Source: CAVVYV01 sp963752585 (GTDB lineage Bacteria; Actinomycetota; Thermoleophilia; Solirubrobacterales; 70-9). Taken from it: a stretch of DNA of 64,000 nt. A model generated the notes under the pieces. That model worked only from the letters and a program-made list of their open reading frames with translations. It did not search any database and was not told where the DNA came from. The DNA lies in NCBI GenBank assembly GCA_963752585.1, contig CAVVYV010000001.1, positions 1 to 64,000 of the forward strand. Reading direction: 5' to 3'. Positions 23,701-34,676 of the stretch are shown here, piece by piece; positions within the stretch are counted from its first letter, which is position 1, and the number at the start of each line of letters is the position of its first letter. The position numbers and the translations under genes were made by a program.

Positions 23701-26643
23701 GTGGGCGATGGAGCTGCTGCGCGCCCCGATCCGCAGCGGATCGTCCCGGACGATGGGGAGCCGGCCGCGGACAGGGTCCCCGACGAGCTCGCCGGCGGCA
23801 CCCCCGAGCCGCTGCGGAGCGAGCTGACCGCGCTCCTCGGCGCGGACCGGGTCCTGACCCGGGTGATCGACCTGGTCCGCTACGCCTCCGACGCCAGCCC
23901 CTACAGGCTGCTGCCGAAGGCGGTGGTGATGGCCCGAGACTCCGACGAGGTCGCAAAGGCCCTCGCCTACGGCCGCCACGCCGGCGTCCCGGTGACCCTG
24001 CGGGCCGGCGGCACCAGCCTCAGCGGCCAGGCGCAGGGCGACGGGATCCTCGTCGACGTCCGCCGGCACTGGCGCGGGATCGAGGTCCTCGACGGAGGCC
24101 TCCGGGCCCGGGTGCGTCCCGGGACGATCCTCGGCCACGCAAACGCCGTCCTCGCCCCCTACGGCCGGAAGCTCGGCCCCGACCCGGCGAGCACCGACAT
24201 CGCCTGCGTCGGCGGGGTGATCGCCAACAACTCCGGCGGGATGCGCTGCGGCGTCGTCGCCGACTCCTACAGCACCGTCCGCTCGCTCGCCTTCGTCCTC
24301 CCATCCGGCACCGTGATCGACACCGCGGCGCCCGGCGCGGCCGAGCGCTTCGAGGCGGCCGAGCCCGAGCTCGCCCGGGGGCTGGCCGAGATCCGCGACG
24401 AGATCCGCGCCGACGAGGAGCTCTCGGAGCGAATCCGGCGGAAGTTCGAGATCAAGAACACGACCGGCTACCGGCTCTGCGCCTTCCTCGACGCCGACGA
24501 GCCGGTGGAGATCTTCCGGCGCCTGCTGATCGGCTCGGAGGGGACCCTCGCGTTCACCGCCGAGGCCGTGTTCGACACCGTGCCGCTCCCGGCCCGGACC
24601 ACGGTCTCCTGGCTTCACTTCGACGGGATCGAGTCGGCGACCGAGCCGGTCCCGGCGCTGGTCGCCGCCGGCGCCACCGCGGTCGAGCTGATGGTCGCCC
24701 CGGCGCTGATGGTCGCGAGCCAGAACATCGCCGGCGCGCCGGGCGACTGGATGGAGCTGCCGCCGGAGTCGGCGGCGCTCCTGGTCGAGTTCGGGGCCGA
24801 GACCGAGGCCGAGCTCGATCGCCAGGTCGTCGGCGCCGAGGAGATCCTGAAGGAGCACGAGCTGATCCGGCCGCCCGACTTCACCCGCGACCCGGCCCGG
24901 ATCGAGGTCGCCTGGACCGTCCGGGAGGGGCTCCACGGCCTGATCGGCAAGCTGCGCCCGCCCGGCACCGCGCTGATCATCGAGGACGTCTGCGTGCCGC
25001 CGGCGCGGATCGCCGAGTCGGCCCGGGAGATCCAGGCGCTGCTCGGCGAGCACGGCTTCCTCACCGGGGTCGCGGGCCACACCTCGGCGGGGAACCTCCA
25101 CTTCATGCTCACCCCCGACTTCTCGAAGCCCGAGGACACCGAGCGCTACGAGAAGTTCATGGCGGGGCTGGTCGAGCTGATCGTGGACAAGTACGACGGC
25201 TCGCTGAAGGCCGAGCACGGGACCGGCCTGAACATGGCGCCGTACGTGGAGCGGGAGTGGGGGGCGAAGGCGACCGAGCTGATGTGGCGGGTGAAGCGGC
25301 TCGCCGATCCCGACGGCGTCCTCGCGCCGGGGGTGCTGCTGAACCGCGACCCGGGCGTCCACCTGCGGAACCTGAAGACGACCCCGGAGATCGAGGAGGT
25401 CGCGAACGCCTGCGTCGAGTGCGGGTTCTGCGAGCCGGTCTGCCCGAGCCGGGACCTGACCACGACCCCGCGCCAGCGGATCCTGATTCGCCGCGAGATC
25501 GCCCGCCAGGGCGCCGGCTCCCCGGTGCGGAGGGCGCTGCTCGAGCAGTTCGAGTACGACGGGCTCGAGACCTGCGCCGCCGACGGCACCTGCGAGATCG
25601 CCTGCCCGGTCTCGATCGACACCGGGAAGCTGGTCAAGGAGTTCCGAACCCGCCAGCAGACGCCGAGCACCGAGCGCCGCGGCCGCCGCGTGGCCGAGCG
25701 CTGGGCCTCGGTCGAGTCGCTTGCGCGCGGCTGGCTCCGCGCAGGCCGGATCGCCGGCCCCGCGTTCCGGGCCGGCGCCGGCGCCTACCGGGCGCTGCTC
25801 AGCGACGAGCTGGTTCCCTCGTGGCCCCCGAACATGCCGCTGCCGGGCCCGGCCCGCCCGCCGAGGACCTCGCGGGATGGGGCGGCCGCCGTCTACCTGC
25901 CGGCCTGCGTCAACCGGATCTTCGGCCGGCGTCAACGGGTCGCGCCGGCGACGGCCTCGACCGGCGGCGGCCCGGGCTGCAGGAGGCGCTGGTCGAGGTC
26001 TCGGCGAGGGCGGGGCTGCCGGTCTGGATCCCCGAGGACGCGGCGGGCCACTGCTGCGGGGTCCCCTGGATCTCGAAGGGCTACCGGGAGGGCGCCGAGC
26101 TGATGGCGAACCGGACGGTCGAGGCGCTCTGGGGCTGGAGCGGCGAGGGAGAGCTGCCGGTGGTGATCGACGCCAGCTCCTGCACGCTCGGGCTCGCGGA
26201 GGAGGTCGTTCCCTTCCTCAGCGAGGCGAACGCCGAGCGGCAGGCGAAGCTCGAGATCATCGACTCCGTCGCCTGGGCCCAGGAGCGGCTGCTCCCGAAG
26301 CTCGATCTCCGCCGCCGCCTCCGCTCGGTCGCCGTCCACCCGAGCTGCTCGACCCGCCGCCTCGGCCTCGCCGAGGCCGCTGCGGGAGGTGGCGGAGGCG
26401 ATCGCCGACGAGGTCACGGTCCCGATCCGCGCCACCTGCTGCGGGATGGCGGGGGACCGGGGCCTGCTCCATCCCGAGCTCACCGCGGCGGCGACCGCGG
26501 AGGAGTCCGCCGAGCTCGCCGGGCGGGAGCACGACGCCTACCTCTGCGGCAACCGCACCTGCGAGATCGGTCTCCAGCAGGGCACCGGCGCCCCGTACGA
26601 GTCCTTCCTGATCCCGCTCGAGGCGCTGACCAGACCGGGCTAG
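23701..26643 (+). CDS. FAD-linked oxidase fused to an iron-sulfur/CCG domain (GlcD-GlcF or D-lactate dehydrogenase type; two frame breaks)
   Basis: About 980 residues when joined. Residues 1-540 are a VAO-type FAD oxidase: VTLRAGGTSLSGQAQGDG, GGVIANNSGGMRCG, LIGSEGTLAFTAEAV, and GSLKAEHGTGLNMAP with its catalytic-region histidine. Residues 560-650 bear two 4Fe-4S clusters, CVECGFCEPVCPSR and CAADGTCEIACPV. The C-terminal half has CCG-like motifs (HCCGVPWISKG, ATCCGMAGDRG). Frames change near 25930-25980 and 26370. It likely oxidises a 2-hydroxy acid and passes electrons to quinone. Co-direction with mdlC suggests a mandelate-like substrate, which is inference. Its stop overlaps the convergent gene's stop. 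Confidence 0.82.
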
Positions 26644-28352
26644 CTCGCGGCCGGCGCCCGCAGGTCGGCGACCGCGTGGGGCTTGCCGATGAAGTAGCCC
26701 TGGGCGAAGTCGACGCCGAGCTCGCGCAGGATGTCGACCGTCTGTTGGTCGCCGACGAACTCGGCGACGGTCTTGATCCCGAGCCCGTGACAGACGTCGA
26801 CAAGCGCCTTTACCACCAGCCGGTCGGCGGGCGTCTTCGGCAGCTCCTTGATGAACTCGCCGTCGATCTTCAGGTAGGCGATCGGCAGGTGCTTGAGGTA
26901 GTAGAAGGAGGCGAAGCCGGCGCCGAAGTCGTCGAGCGCGAAGCGGCAGCCGAGCTTGGTCAGCTCCTCGGCGAACCGCCGCGCCTTGTCGAGATCGTTG
27001 ACCGCCGCCGTCTCGGTCACCTCGAGGATCAGCTGGGCCGGGTCGATTCCGGTTGACTTCAGCTCCCGCTTGATCATCGAGGTGAACTCGACGTCGCCCA
27101 TCGTCCGCCCTGACAGGTTCACCTCGAGGGTCAGCGTCCGGCCCTGCTTGCGCTGGGCGGCGATCAGCCTGATCGCCTGCTGGGCGACCCAGCGGTCGAC
27201 CGCCTGGATCAGCCCAAAGCGCTCCGCCGTCGCCAGGAAGGCGCCGGGCGGCACCAGCTCGCCGTCGTCGCCGCGCATCCGGATCAGCAGCTCGTACTGG
27301 GTGACCTCGTCCCGCTGGAGGTTGAGGATCGGCTGGCAGACGAGCACGAACAGCCCCTTCTCGGTCGCCTGCCGCACCCGCTCCGACCAGGCACGCTTCT
27401 CCTCGACCTCGCTTCGGCCCTCGGTCGAGTAGGAGACCACCTGGTCGCCTCCCTGCTCCTTCGCCGAGTACATCGCGATGTCGGCCTCGGCGAGCAGCTC
27501 GGGGCCGGTCAGCGGCCGCTCGCCGAGTGCCGCGACTCCGGCGCTCATCTTCACCCGGATCGGCTGGCGCTCGATGACGAAGGAGTGACGCTTGATCCGC
27601 TCGACCAGCTCCTTGGCGACCGCCAGCGCCTTCTCCTCTGCCGCCCCGTGCAGGAGCACCGAGAAGATGTCGCTGTTAAGGCGGGCGAGGATGTCGGTGC
27701 GACGCAGGCGGGTGCGCATCTGGGCGGCAATCTCCCTGAGCAGCTCATCCCCGGCCTCGTGGCCGAGCGTGTCGTTCACGTACTTGAACTGATCGACCCC
27801 GATCGTGACCACCGATCCGGCCTCGCCGTAGCGGGCGGCGTAGGCGATGTGGCGGCTGAGCTCGCGCTCGAAGCGTCGGCGGTTGAGGAGTCCGGTGAGG
27901 GAGTCGTGGTCGACCAGGTGACGGAGCTCCTCCTCGATCCACTTGCGCTCCTCGATGTCGTGCGCCAGCGCCACCAGCATCGGCGGCTCCGCCCCCCGGA
28001 CCTTGGAGAGGGTCAGCTCCATCGCGAAGGTCGAGCCGTCGAGCCTGCACCCGACCACCTCTCGGGGGACATCGATGAGGGCGGTCGTCTCCGCCTGGCG
28101 GAGGTTCTGGATCTGGCTCGCTAGCTCGTCGCGGTGGGGCTCGTCGAGCAGCGCGGCGAACGCGCGCCCGCGCGCATCCGCCAGCGGAAGACCAAACAGT
28201 TCCTCCCCGGCGGGGTTGAGGTAGTCGATCGCACCCTTGTCATCGATCGAGATCACGGCGTAGCCGAGGCTCTCCAGGAGAGGATCCTTGTGCGCGGGGG
28301 CCGTGGGTGGAATGGTGAGTGGGTTCACCAGGACGGATATCGGCATGCGCAA
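26640..28352 (-). CDS. PAS-GGDEF-EAL protein; GGDEF degenerate, EAL probably active
   Basis: A 570-residue signalling protein without obvious membrane helices. PAS (about 25-150): GYAVISIDDKGAIDYLNPAG. GGDEF (about 160-320): HDSLTGLLNRRRFERELSRH, but the active site reads RLNSDIFSVLL instead of RxGGDEF, so no diguanylate cyclase activity is expected. EAL (about 340-560): YELLIRM, EVNLSGRT, EVTETAAV, FALDDFGAGFASF, LKIDGEFIK, TVAEFVGDQQT. The metal and catalytic residues are kept, so cyclic-di-GMP hydrolysis is likely, with the PAS domain sensing a signal. Confidence 0.9.
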   Translation of the reverse strand: MRMPISVLVNPLTIPPTAPAHKDPLLESLGYAVISIDDKGAIDYLNPAGEELFGLPLADARGRAFAALLDEPHRDELASQIQNLRQAETTALIDVPREVVGCRLDGSTFAMELTLSKVRGAEPPMLVALAHDIEERKWIEEELRHLVDHDSLTGLLNRRRFERELSRHIAYAARYGEAGSVVTIGVDQFKYVNDTLGHEAGDELLREIAAQMRTRLRRTDILARLNSDIFSVLLHGAAEEKALAVAKELVERIKRHSFVIERQPIRVKMSAGVAALGERPLTGPELLAEADIAMYSAKEQGGDQVVSYSTEGRSEVEEKRAWSERVRQATEKGLFVLVCQPILNLQRDEVTQYELLIRMRGDDGELVPPGAFLATAERFGLIQAVDRWVAQQAIRLIAAQRKQGRTLTLEVNLSGRTMGDVEFTSMIKRELKSTGIDPAQLILEVTETAAVNDLDKARRFAEELTKLGCRFALDDFGAGFASFYYLKHLPIAYLKIDGEFIKELPKTPADRLVVKALVDVCHGLGIKTVAEFVGDQQTVDILRELGVDFAQGYFIGKPHAVADLRAPAAS

Positions 28353-28424
28353 ACGCGGCCATTAACCAAAAAGGTGGTACCGCGCTTGCCCCGGTCGGCG
28401 GCCCCCGACCTATAGTCCGCCGCC

Positions 28425-29378
28425 TTGTACCGCAGGGCCCGCGAATCGCCTCGCCGCTCGAACCTCCGACCCCTGGTCAAGGGGGTGGCCGCCGCCGCCC
28501 TCGCCGCGGCGATCGCGGTGCCGCTGGCGAGGAAGAAGCTGCGCCTGCCGCCCGCCGTCACCCTCGCCGCCGCCGCCGCCGGGCCGCCGGCGCTGGCCGT
28601 GCTCCGCCCCCGGACCCGGGCCCGCGACGCCGCCCTCTACGGCCTCCAGATGTGGGGCTTCCTCAACGCCAAGGACGTCCCCCACGACGATCCCGAGCGG
28701 CTCCGGCGGCGGCTTCGGATCGATTACCCGATCAAGGCGGATCGCTTCCTTGGCGCCGGCGAGCTCCCGAACGTCCGGATCCAGCGCGCCCTCGCCGGGC
28801 TCGGCCGGGCGAACGCCCTCGACCGAACCCTCTCCTGGGTCCATTGGCTCTGGTTCTTCGAGCCCCACAGCTCCCTCGCCTGGATCCTCGCCCGCCACCC
28901 CGAGCGCTTCCCTCGCTCCGCCCGCCAGATGTCCGCCGTCTACGACCTCGGCTGCGCCTTCTATTGGGCGGTGCCGACCGCACCCCCGTGGTGGGCCTCC
29001 GAGCAGGGCCATACCGACGAGAAGGTCCGCCGGATCATGGTCGAGGTCGGCGAGGAGCAGTGGGGGCGATCGTGGGCGCCCCTCTACAACTTCCTCGGGG
29101 GCAACCCGTGGGCGGCGATGCCCTCGCTTCACTTCGCCGCCTCGCTGATGGCGGCGATTCTGCTCACCGAGGCGGGCCCGGTCGAGGGCGCGCTCGGCTG
29201 GGCCTACGCCGGCGCGCTCGGGTTCGGTCTCGTCTATCTCGGTGAGCACTACGTGGTCGACCTGATCGCCGGCGCGGCCCTGGCCGCGCTGGTCCGCTGG
29301 GGCGAGGAATCGGTCGAGCCGCTCGCCCAGGCGGTGAGTCGTGCTTTGCAGCGACTGGAGCGGATCGCGGCCGAGTAG
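28425..29378 (+). CDS. PAP2-superfamily (PAP2_3/inositolphosphotransferase-like) membrane protein
   Basis: A 317-residue integral membrane protein starting at a TTG. The C-terminal half has the acid-phosphatase signature of the PAP2_3 branch: NPWAAMPSLHFAASLMAAIL, then YLGEHYVVDLIAGAALA, with catalytic histidines in SLHF and GEHYVVD. Earlier segments WVHWLWFFEPHSSLAW and the WAVPTAPPWW loop fit the family. Relatives act in phosphoinositide or glycolipid phosphate transfer. It is followed 24 bases on by a flippase-like gene. Confidence 0.82.
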   Translation: MYRRARESPRRSNLRPLVKGVAAAALAAAIAVPLARKKLRLPPAVTLAAAAAGPPALAVLRPRTRARDAALYGLQMWGFLNAKDVPHDDPERLRRRLRIDYPIKADRFLGAGELPNVRIQRALAGLGRANALDRTLSWVHWLWFFEPHSSLAWILARHPERFPRSARQMSAVYDLGCAFYWAVPTAPPWWASEQGHTDEKVRRIMVEVGEEQWGRSWAPLYNFLGGNPWAAMPSLHFAASLMAAILLTEAGPVEGALGWAYAGALGFGLVYLGEHYVVDLIAGAALAALVRWGEESVEPLAQAVSRALQRLERIAAE

Positions 29379-29401
29379 GCCGGTTTGCGAGGATTAGCGA
29401 G

Positions 29402-30565
29402 GTGAGGGAGGAGCGCCCCGATAGCGCTTCCGATTTCGACGAGCCCAAGCTCGGCAATGGAGCGCGCGCTGACGAGGAGGTCGAGCCCAGCTTCTTCGCT
29501 GATCCGAAGCGGCTGATCCAGACCTTCGTCGTGGTCATCCTCCTGGTGGTCGCGATCTACGTCCTCTTCCCGAGGGTCGTCGGCCTTGAAGGGGCGCTCG
29601 ACAGGATCGGCGACGGCGAACCGATCTGGATCGCGATCGGCGTCGCCTTCAACCTCGTCGCCTTCGCCGCCTACGTCGCGCTCTTCCGCGGCGTCGTCGG
29701 CGAGAAGGTGATCCACCTCCGCTGGAACGAGAGCTACCAGATCACGATGGCGGGGCTGGCGGCGACCCGGCTGTTCTCGGCGGGGGGAGCCGGCGGCATC
29801 ATCCTCACCTACTGGGCCCTGCGAAAGGCGGGGATGGAGCGGCGCCAGGCGATCTGCCGGATGGTCGCCTTCCTCGTTCTCCTCTACTCGGTCTACATGG
29901 TGGCCCTGATCGTGTTCGGGGTCCTGCTGCGAACGGGGGTCCTCTCGGGGGAGGCGCCGCTGTCGGGGACTGTCATCCCCGCCGCCCTATCGGCCGTTGT
30001 GATCGTGATCTTCCTGGCGATGGCGCTACTGCCGGATGACGTCGAGAACCGGATCGAACGCCACACCTCGGGGCGGTTCGGGGCGATCGCCAAGCGGCTC
30101 GCGACCGCGCCCGCGACCCTCGCCCAGGGCACCCGGACCGCGATCGCCTTCGTCCGCCACCCGAGCAGCGGAGCGCTCGCCATCGGCGGGGCGATCGGCT
30201 TCTGGGCCGCCAACATCGGGATCCTCTGGGCGAGCTTCCACGCCTTCGACGTCGCGGTCCCGCTGGGGGTCGTCGTCCAGGGCTTCTTCCTCGGGATGCT
30301 CGCGAACCTCATTCCCTTCGCCCCGGGCGGAGTCGGCGCGGTCGACGCCGGGATGATCGGCGCCTTCGTCCTCTTCGGCATCCCGAGCACCGAGGTGTTC
30401 GCGGCGGTCCTCACCTACCGGGTGATCGCCTTCTGGCTCCCGATCCCGCCCGGGATCATCGCCTTCTTCCAGCTCCGGAAGACGGTCCAGCGGTGGCAGG
30501 CGGAGGGCCGAAGCGCCCCGGTCGAGCGGGTCGGGGTGGGCGAGGCGGCCCCCGCCCGCTCATGA
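29402..30565 (+). CDS. Lysylphosphatidylglycerol synthase-like/YbhN family membrane protein
   Basis: A 387-residue polytopic protein of the UPF0104 (YbhN, MprF flippase-like) family, beginning at a GTG. Signatures are TMAGLAATRLFSAGGAGGII near residue 115, MLANLIPFAPGGVGAVDAGM near 300 and TYRVIAFWLPIPPG near 345. Eight or so hydrophobic helices are visible. Only the membrane domain is present, without an aminoacyl-transferase domain, so a lipid flippase or lipid-modifying accessory role is likely. It may work with the PAP2 protein upstream. Confidence 0.82.
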   Translation: MREERPDSASDFDEPKLGNGARADEEVEPSFFADPKRLIQTFVVVILLVVAIYVLFPRVVGLEGALDRIGDGEPIWIAIGVAFNLVAFAAYVALFRGVVGEKVIHLRWNESYQITMAGLAATRLFSAGGAGGIILTYWALRKAGMERRQAICRMVAFLVLLYSVYMVALIVFGVLLRTGVLSGEAPLSGTVIPAALSAVVIVIFLAMALLPDDVENRIERHTSGRFGAIAKRLATAPATLAQGTRTAIAFVRHPSSGALAIGGAIGFWAANIGILWASFHAFDVAVPLGVVVQGFFLGMLANLIPFAPGGVGAVDAGMIGAFVLFGIPSTEVFAAVLTYRVIAFWLPIPPGIIAFFQLRKTVQRWQAEGRSAPVERVGVGEAAPARS

Positions 30566-30640
30566 GCCTCGCGCTACTATAAAAAGTGAAGTGAAGTCCC
30601 CGGAGTCCGTAGGCCCCGATAGCCTCCGCGAAAGGACGAA

Positions 30641-31654
30641 ATGAACGACCAGCAGCGGATCGAAAACGTGATCATCATCGGCGGCGGGCCCGCCGGCTAC
30701 ACCGCTGCGCTCTACGCCGCCCGCGCCGAGCTCGAGCCCCTTGTGATCGAGGGCTTCCGCTGGGGCGGCCAGCTCCAGAACACCACCCACGTCGAGAACT
30801 ACCCCGGCTACACCGAGGGGATCATGGGGCCGGAGATGATGAACGAGTTCCGCGCCCAGGCCGAGCGCTTCGGCACCCGGTTCATCACCGACGACGTCAC
30901 CGAGGTCGAGCTCACCGACGGCGGGATCCACACGGTCAAGGTCGGCAAGGACACCTATCAGGCGAAGGCGGTGATCCTCTCGATGGGCGCCGAGCCGAAG
31001 CGGCTCGGGATCCCCGGCGAGATGGAGCTCCAGGGCCGCGGGGTCTCGACCTGCGGCGTCTGCGACGGCGCCTTCTTCAAGGGCGAGGACGTCGCCGTGA
31101 TCGGCGGTGGCGACTCGGCGCTGGAGGACTCGATCTTCGTCTCCAAGTTCGCCGACAAGCTCACCAGCGTCCACCGGCGCGGCGAGTACCGCGCCTCGAA
31201 GATCATGCAGCAGCGCGCCCGGGGCAAGGACAACATCGAGTTCCTCACCCCGTATGTGCCGAAGGAGTTCATCGCCGGCGACGACGGCAAGATCGCCAAG
31301 ATCGCGCTCGAGAACGTCGAGACCGGCGAGGCGAGGGAGCTCGAGGTGGGGGCGGCCTTCGTCGCGATCGGCCACACCCCGATCTCCGATCTCGTCAAGG
31401 GACAGGTCGACCTCGACGAGGAGGGCTACGTCGTCACCGAGGAGCCCTCGACCAAGACCAACCTGAACGGCGTCTTCGCGGTCGGCGACCTGGTCGACAG
31501 CACCTACCGGCAGGCGGTGACCGCCGCCGGCTCCGGCTGTAAGGGAGCCCTCGACGCCGAGTGGTTCCTCCGCGACATGCCGCCGGCTCCCGAGGAGCAC
31601 TGGGGCACGCAGACCGGCGAGATCATCGCCGCGGTCGAGGGCGCCTCGACCTAG
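30641..31654 (+). CDS. trxB: Thioredoxin reductase
   Basis: A 337-residue FAD/NADPH disulfide reductase that reduces thioredoxin in the cytoplasm. Features: FAD-binding IIGGGPAGYTAALYAARA, redox site STCGVCDGAFF (CGVC rather than the more common CATC), NADPH-binding VIGGGDSALEDSIFVS followed by HRR, and the C-terminal FAD motif GVFAVGDLVDSTYRQAVTAA. GAAAGGA lies before the ATG. The gene stands alone, with the convergent acylase gene ending 10 bases later. Confidence 0.95.
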   Translation: MNDQQRIENVIIIGGGPAGYTAALYAARAELEPLVIEGFRWGGQLQNTTHVENYPGYTEGIMGPEMMNEFRAQAERFGTRFITDDVTEVELTDGGIHTVKVGKDTYQAKAVILSMGAEPKRLGIPGEMELQGRGVSTCGVCDGAFFKGEDVAVIGGGDSALEDSIFVSKFADKLTSVHRRGEYRASKIMQQRARGKDNIEFLTPYVPKEFIAGDDGKIAKIALENVETGEARELEVGAAFVAIGHTPISDLVKGQVDLDEEGYVVTEEPSTKTNLNGVFAVGDLVDSTYRQAVTAAGSGCKGALDAEWFLRDMPPAPEEHWGTQTGEIIAAVEGAST

Positions 31655-31663
31655 CGGCGCCGC

Positions 31664-34590
31664 TCAGCGCTTCTTCTTCGCCTTCTTCTTCGGCTTGCAG
31701 GGATTCGCCTTCGCCGCCTCGCCGGCCGACTTCTTGCCGTTGCCCTTCTTCTTGCAGCGCTTCGCCGCGATCTCGACCCCGCGGCCGCGGTGGCCGACGG
31801 CCTCGACCACCTGCTGGAAGGTCGGGCGGTTGATCCAGTGGATCTCGTCCACCCCGACCCCGCCGGTGGTCCGGAAGCGGACGGTGTCATGGCAGACCTG
31901 GTCGTCGCCGGTGGCGCAGTCATCGCCGGCCGGGTAGAGGGTCGAGCGCGGTACCGTCGAGGCGGCGCGCAGGGTGTCGAGGAGGATCGCCTTGCAGCGC
32001 TTCATCCGCTTCTTTTGCTTCTTTCCGGTGCCGCAGTATCCGCGCGACAGTGGGCCCTTGACCTTGCGGCCGAGCAGCTTCCGCAGGTCCTTGTGGACAT
32101 ACGAGAACCAGCCGTTGATGTAGGCGCTGCCGATCGGCCCCGGCGGGTCGTCGAAGGGGAGCTGGCGCTTCACCGCCGTGAACAGCGGATTCCCGAGGCG
32201 CGGGAGGAAGATCCCCTCGAGCAGCCTGGGCCACCAGGCGTCCATCAGCTGGACCGCCCGCGCGTCCTCGTAGACGCCATCCTGGTTGCGGTCGCGGCGG
32301 TGGGCGCCCGAGGCGACCCAGCCGTTCAGGGTCGCGAGCTCGTCGCCGAGGTCCGCGGGAACGCCGCCCTTGCCGCGGGCGATCACCCGCAGGATCCAGG
32401 GCAGGACGTGGCTGCCGCGGAGGTCGACGGTGCCGGCGTCCTCCATCGCGTCGATCAGCTGCGCCAGGGTCATCTTCCCGGCGCCGCTGATCCTCGGTGC
32501 GATCCGCTCGTCGAGCGGGAGCGAGCGGTGGACCGAGCCGTAGGAGTAGTTGTCCTCGGCGGCGCGCACCCCCAGCGCCTGCTTGTTGTTCCAGCTGGTG
32601 ATGTAGGGCTGGTTGATCGTCTGCGGATGGGAGCCGAAGCCGGTGTACTGGGCGATGTTCAGGCCCGGGTTCCAGCCCCGCCAGTCGAACTGGCCGGTTC
32701 CCCACATCGGGAACTCGGGGTCGGTCCCCCTCGCCCGCACCGGGTTGTTGCCGGAGTTGAAGTAGGCGATGTCGCGGTCGTCGGCGTAGAACCAGTTGAA
32801 GGTGAAGCCGATCTTGCTCACCGCCCGCTGGAACTCCCGAGCGTTCTGGGTGCGGGAGGGAGTGTTGAGGTCGGAGAAGCCCGAGCGCCGAATCGGCCTC
32901 GTGGAAGTAGGTGGAGCGGAGGTTGGCGAAGGCGACCGGGGTCCCGTTGACGGTGCCGCGGTGGGTGACGATCCCGTGGACGGTGCGGTGGGCCCGGAGC
33001 GTGTAGGTCTCGGCCGGGCTCGGGTCGGCGACGTTCGGAGTGATGTTGTTGACCCGCTCGAGGACCTCGATCGGCCGGCACTGCCCCCGCCACAGGTAGT
33101 GCATCGAGTTGACCGTGGGCCGTCCGCCGCCGGGCTCGCAGAGCCGCTCGGCGAACGAGTCGATGATGTCCTGGCCTGCCGAGGTCGCCGACCAGGCGAA
33201 GTCCTGGCCGCGACCGAGGAGGACGTAGAGGTTGACGCCGACGAAGGCGACCCCGCGGGCGTCGAAGTCGGGGGCGTGGAGGTCCTCCTCCATCAGGATC
33301 TGGGGGGCGAAGTAGCTCACCTGGGGCCCGAAGACCGCGAGCGGGCGGCCGGAGGCGGACTCGGCGCCCGAGACCAGGAGCGCGTTGGAGCCGGCATCGA
33401 GGCCGCCGGCTCCCCCAAGCAGCCCGCCGAGGAGCCCGCCGACGGGGTCGGAGCTCCCGGCCCCGGCCGCCTGGGTGGCGCCGGCGTCGTCGGGGCTTCC
33501 GGGCACGAGCGAGCCGCGGTCGGGGATCGCCACCCCACTGCGGTTGACACGCTTCTTCTTTCGCTTCCCCTTCGCCTTCGCCGTTACCGCCTTCTTGCCG
33601 TTCGCCTTCTTCTTCGCCTTCTTCTTCGGCTTCAGGTCCGGCTGGTAGACGAAGGTCTTGCCGCGGACGGTGGTCGGCGCCTCGGGGTCGTTCGCCAGCC
33701 GGAGGTCCTTCCAGACCTTGATCCCGTTCACCTTCCCGAATTGGGCGCGAGCGGCGTTGTAGACCTCGGCGTTGCTGACCTCGCCGCCGCCGCCCTTGCC
33801 GAAGATCCCGCCGACCAGGGAGGCGGTGGCGATCACGTCGGTTCCCTTCCAGGGCTCCGGGAGCTTCCCGAGCAGCGGGGTACTCGCCGGGTAGCTTGCT
33901 CGGGTCGATCAGCGCCTCGCTGATGTACTGGTTGATCCCGGCGACGTAGTTGCTGAGGTCGTCGCGGAGCAGGATCCCCTCTGCGCCATAGACCTCATCG
34001 GCGAGGTCGATCTGCAGCTGCAGGTCCGCCTCGGTGTAGGGGGCGACGTCCCACTGCTCGGCGTCCATTGCCTTGTTGGCGCCCCCGGCGAACTCGGAGA
34101 GCTGGGCCCGGCCGGCGTGGCGGAGGGCGTCCATGAAGAAGAGGCGGTCCTCGGCGCCGACGTAGCCGGCGCCGAACATCATGTTCGCCCTGGTCGTCCC
34201 GTATATGTGGGGAACCCCGAAGCTGTCGCGGAGGACGGTGACCCCGGGCCGGGGCGAGTAGGTCCGCTCCACCTCTCCGGGAGGGACGCCGAAGGAGCTG
34301 TCCTTGAAGAAGTTCGGGATCTGGCCGGCGCTCAGCCCCGGGGTCGCGTAGACGAGGTCGCCGTACATCCGGCGCTGGTCGTCGAAGTGGCTCGGCATCG
34401 TCCCGGTCGACTGGAAGAGGGCGAGCTCGACCCCGTTCACGCTCTTGCCCTGCGCCGGCGGAAGGATGTTGCGGAAGCCCCCGTAGTCGTTGGCGCCGTA
34501 GGGCTGCACCTGGGCGGCCGCGGGCGCGGCGAGCAGGAGCGCGCAGGCGAGCGCCGCCGTCAACGCAAGTGTTCCCTTGCCCCGTCTCAT
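31664..34590 (-). CDS. Penicillin-acylase-family Ntn-hydrolase with Lys-rich segments (two frame breaks)
   Basis: About 975 residues when joined over breaks near 33885 and 32885. A signal peptide (GTLALTAALACALLLAAPAA) leads to the alpha-chain region TVLRDSFGVPHIYGTT and AEDRLFFMDALRHAGRAQLS. The beta chain should start at the serine of GLDAGSNALLVSG, the Ntn nucleophile, which self-cleavage would expose. Later NINxxW-like and beta-chain motifs include FNWFYADDRDIAYFNSG. Unusual are a Lys-rich insertion just before the cleavage region (KPKKKAKKKANGKKAV and onward) and a Lys-rich C-terminus ending KPKKKAKKKR. It is secreted; the substrate may be an N-acyl-homoserine lactone or another amide and is unknown. 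Confidence 0.85.
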
Positions 34591-34676
34591 CCCACGCCGC
34601 CCCCAAGTGGGCGGCGGAGCGACACTAGTCGATCCTCCCAGGGTTCGCGCCACTAGACGGGTAGCTCCTCTCGCCA

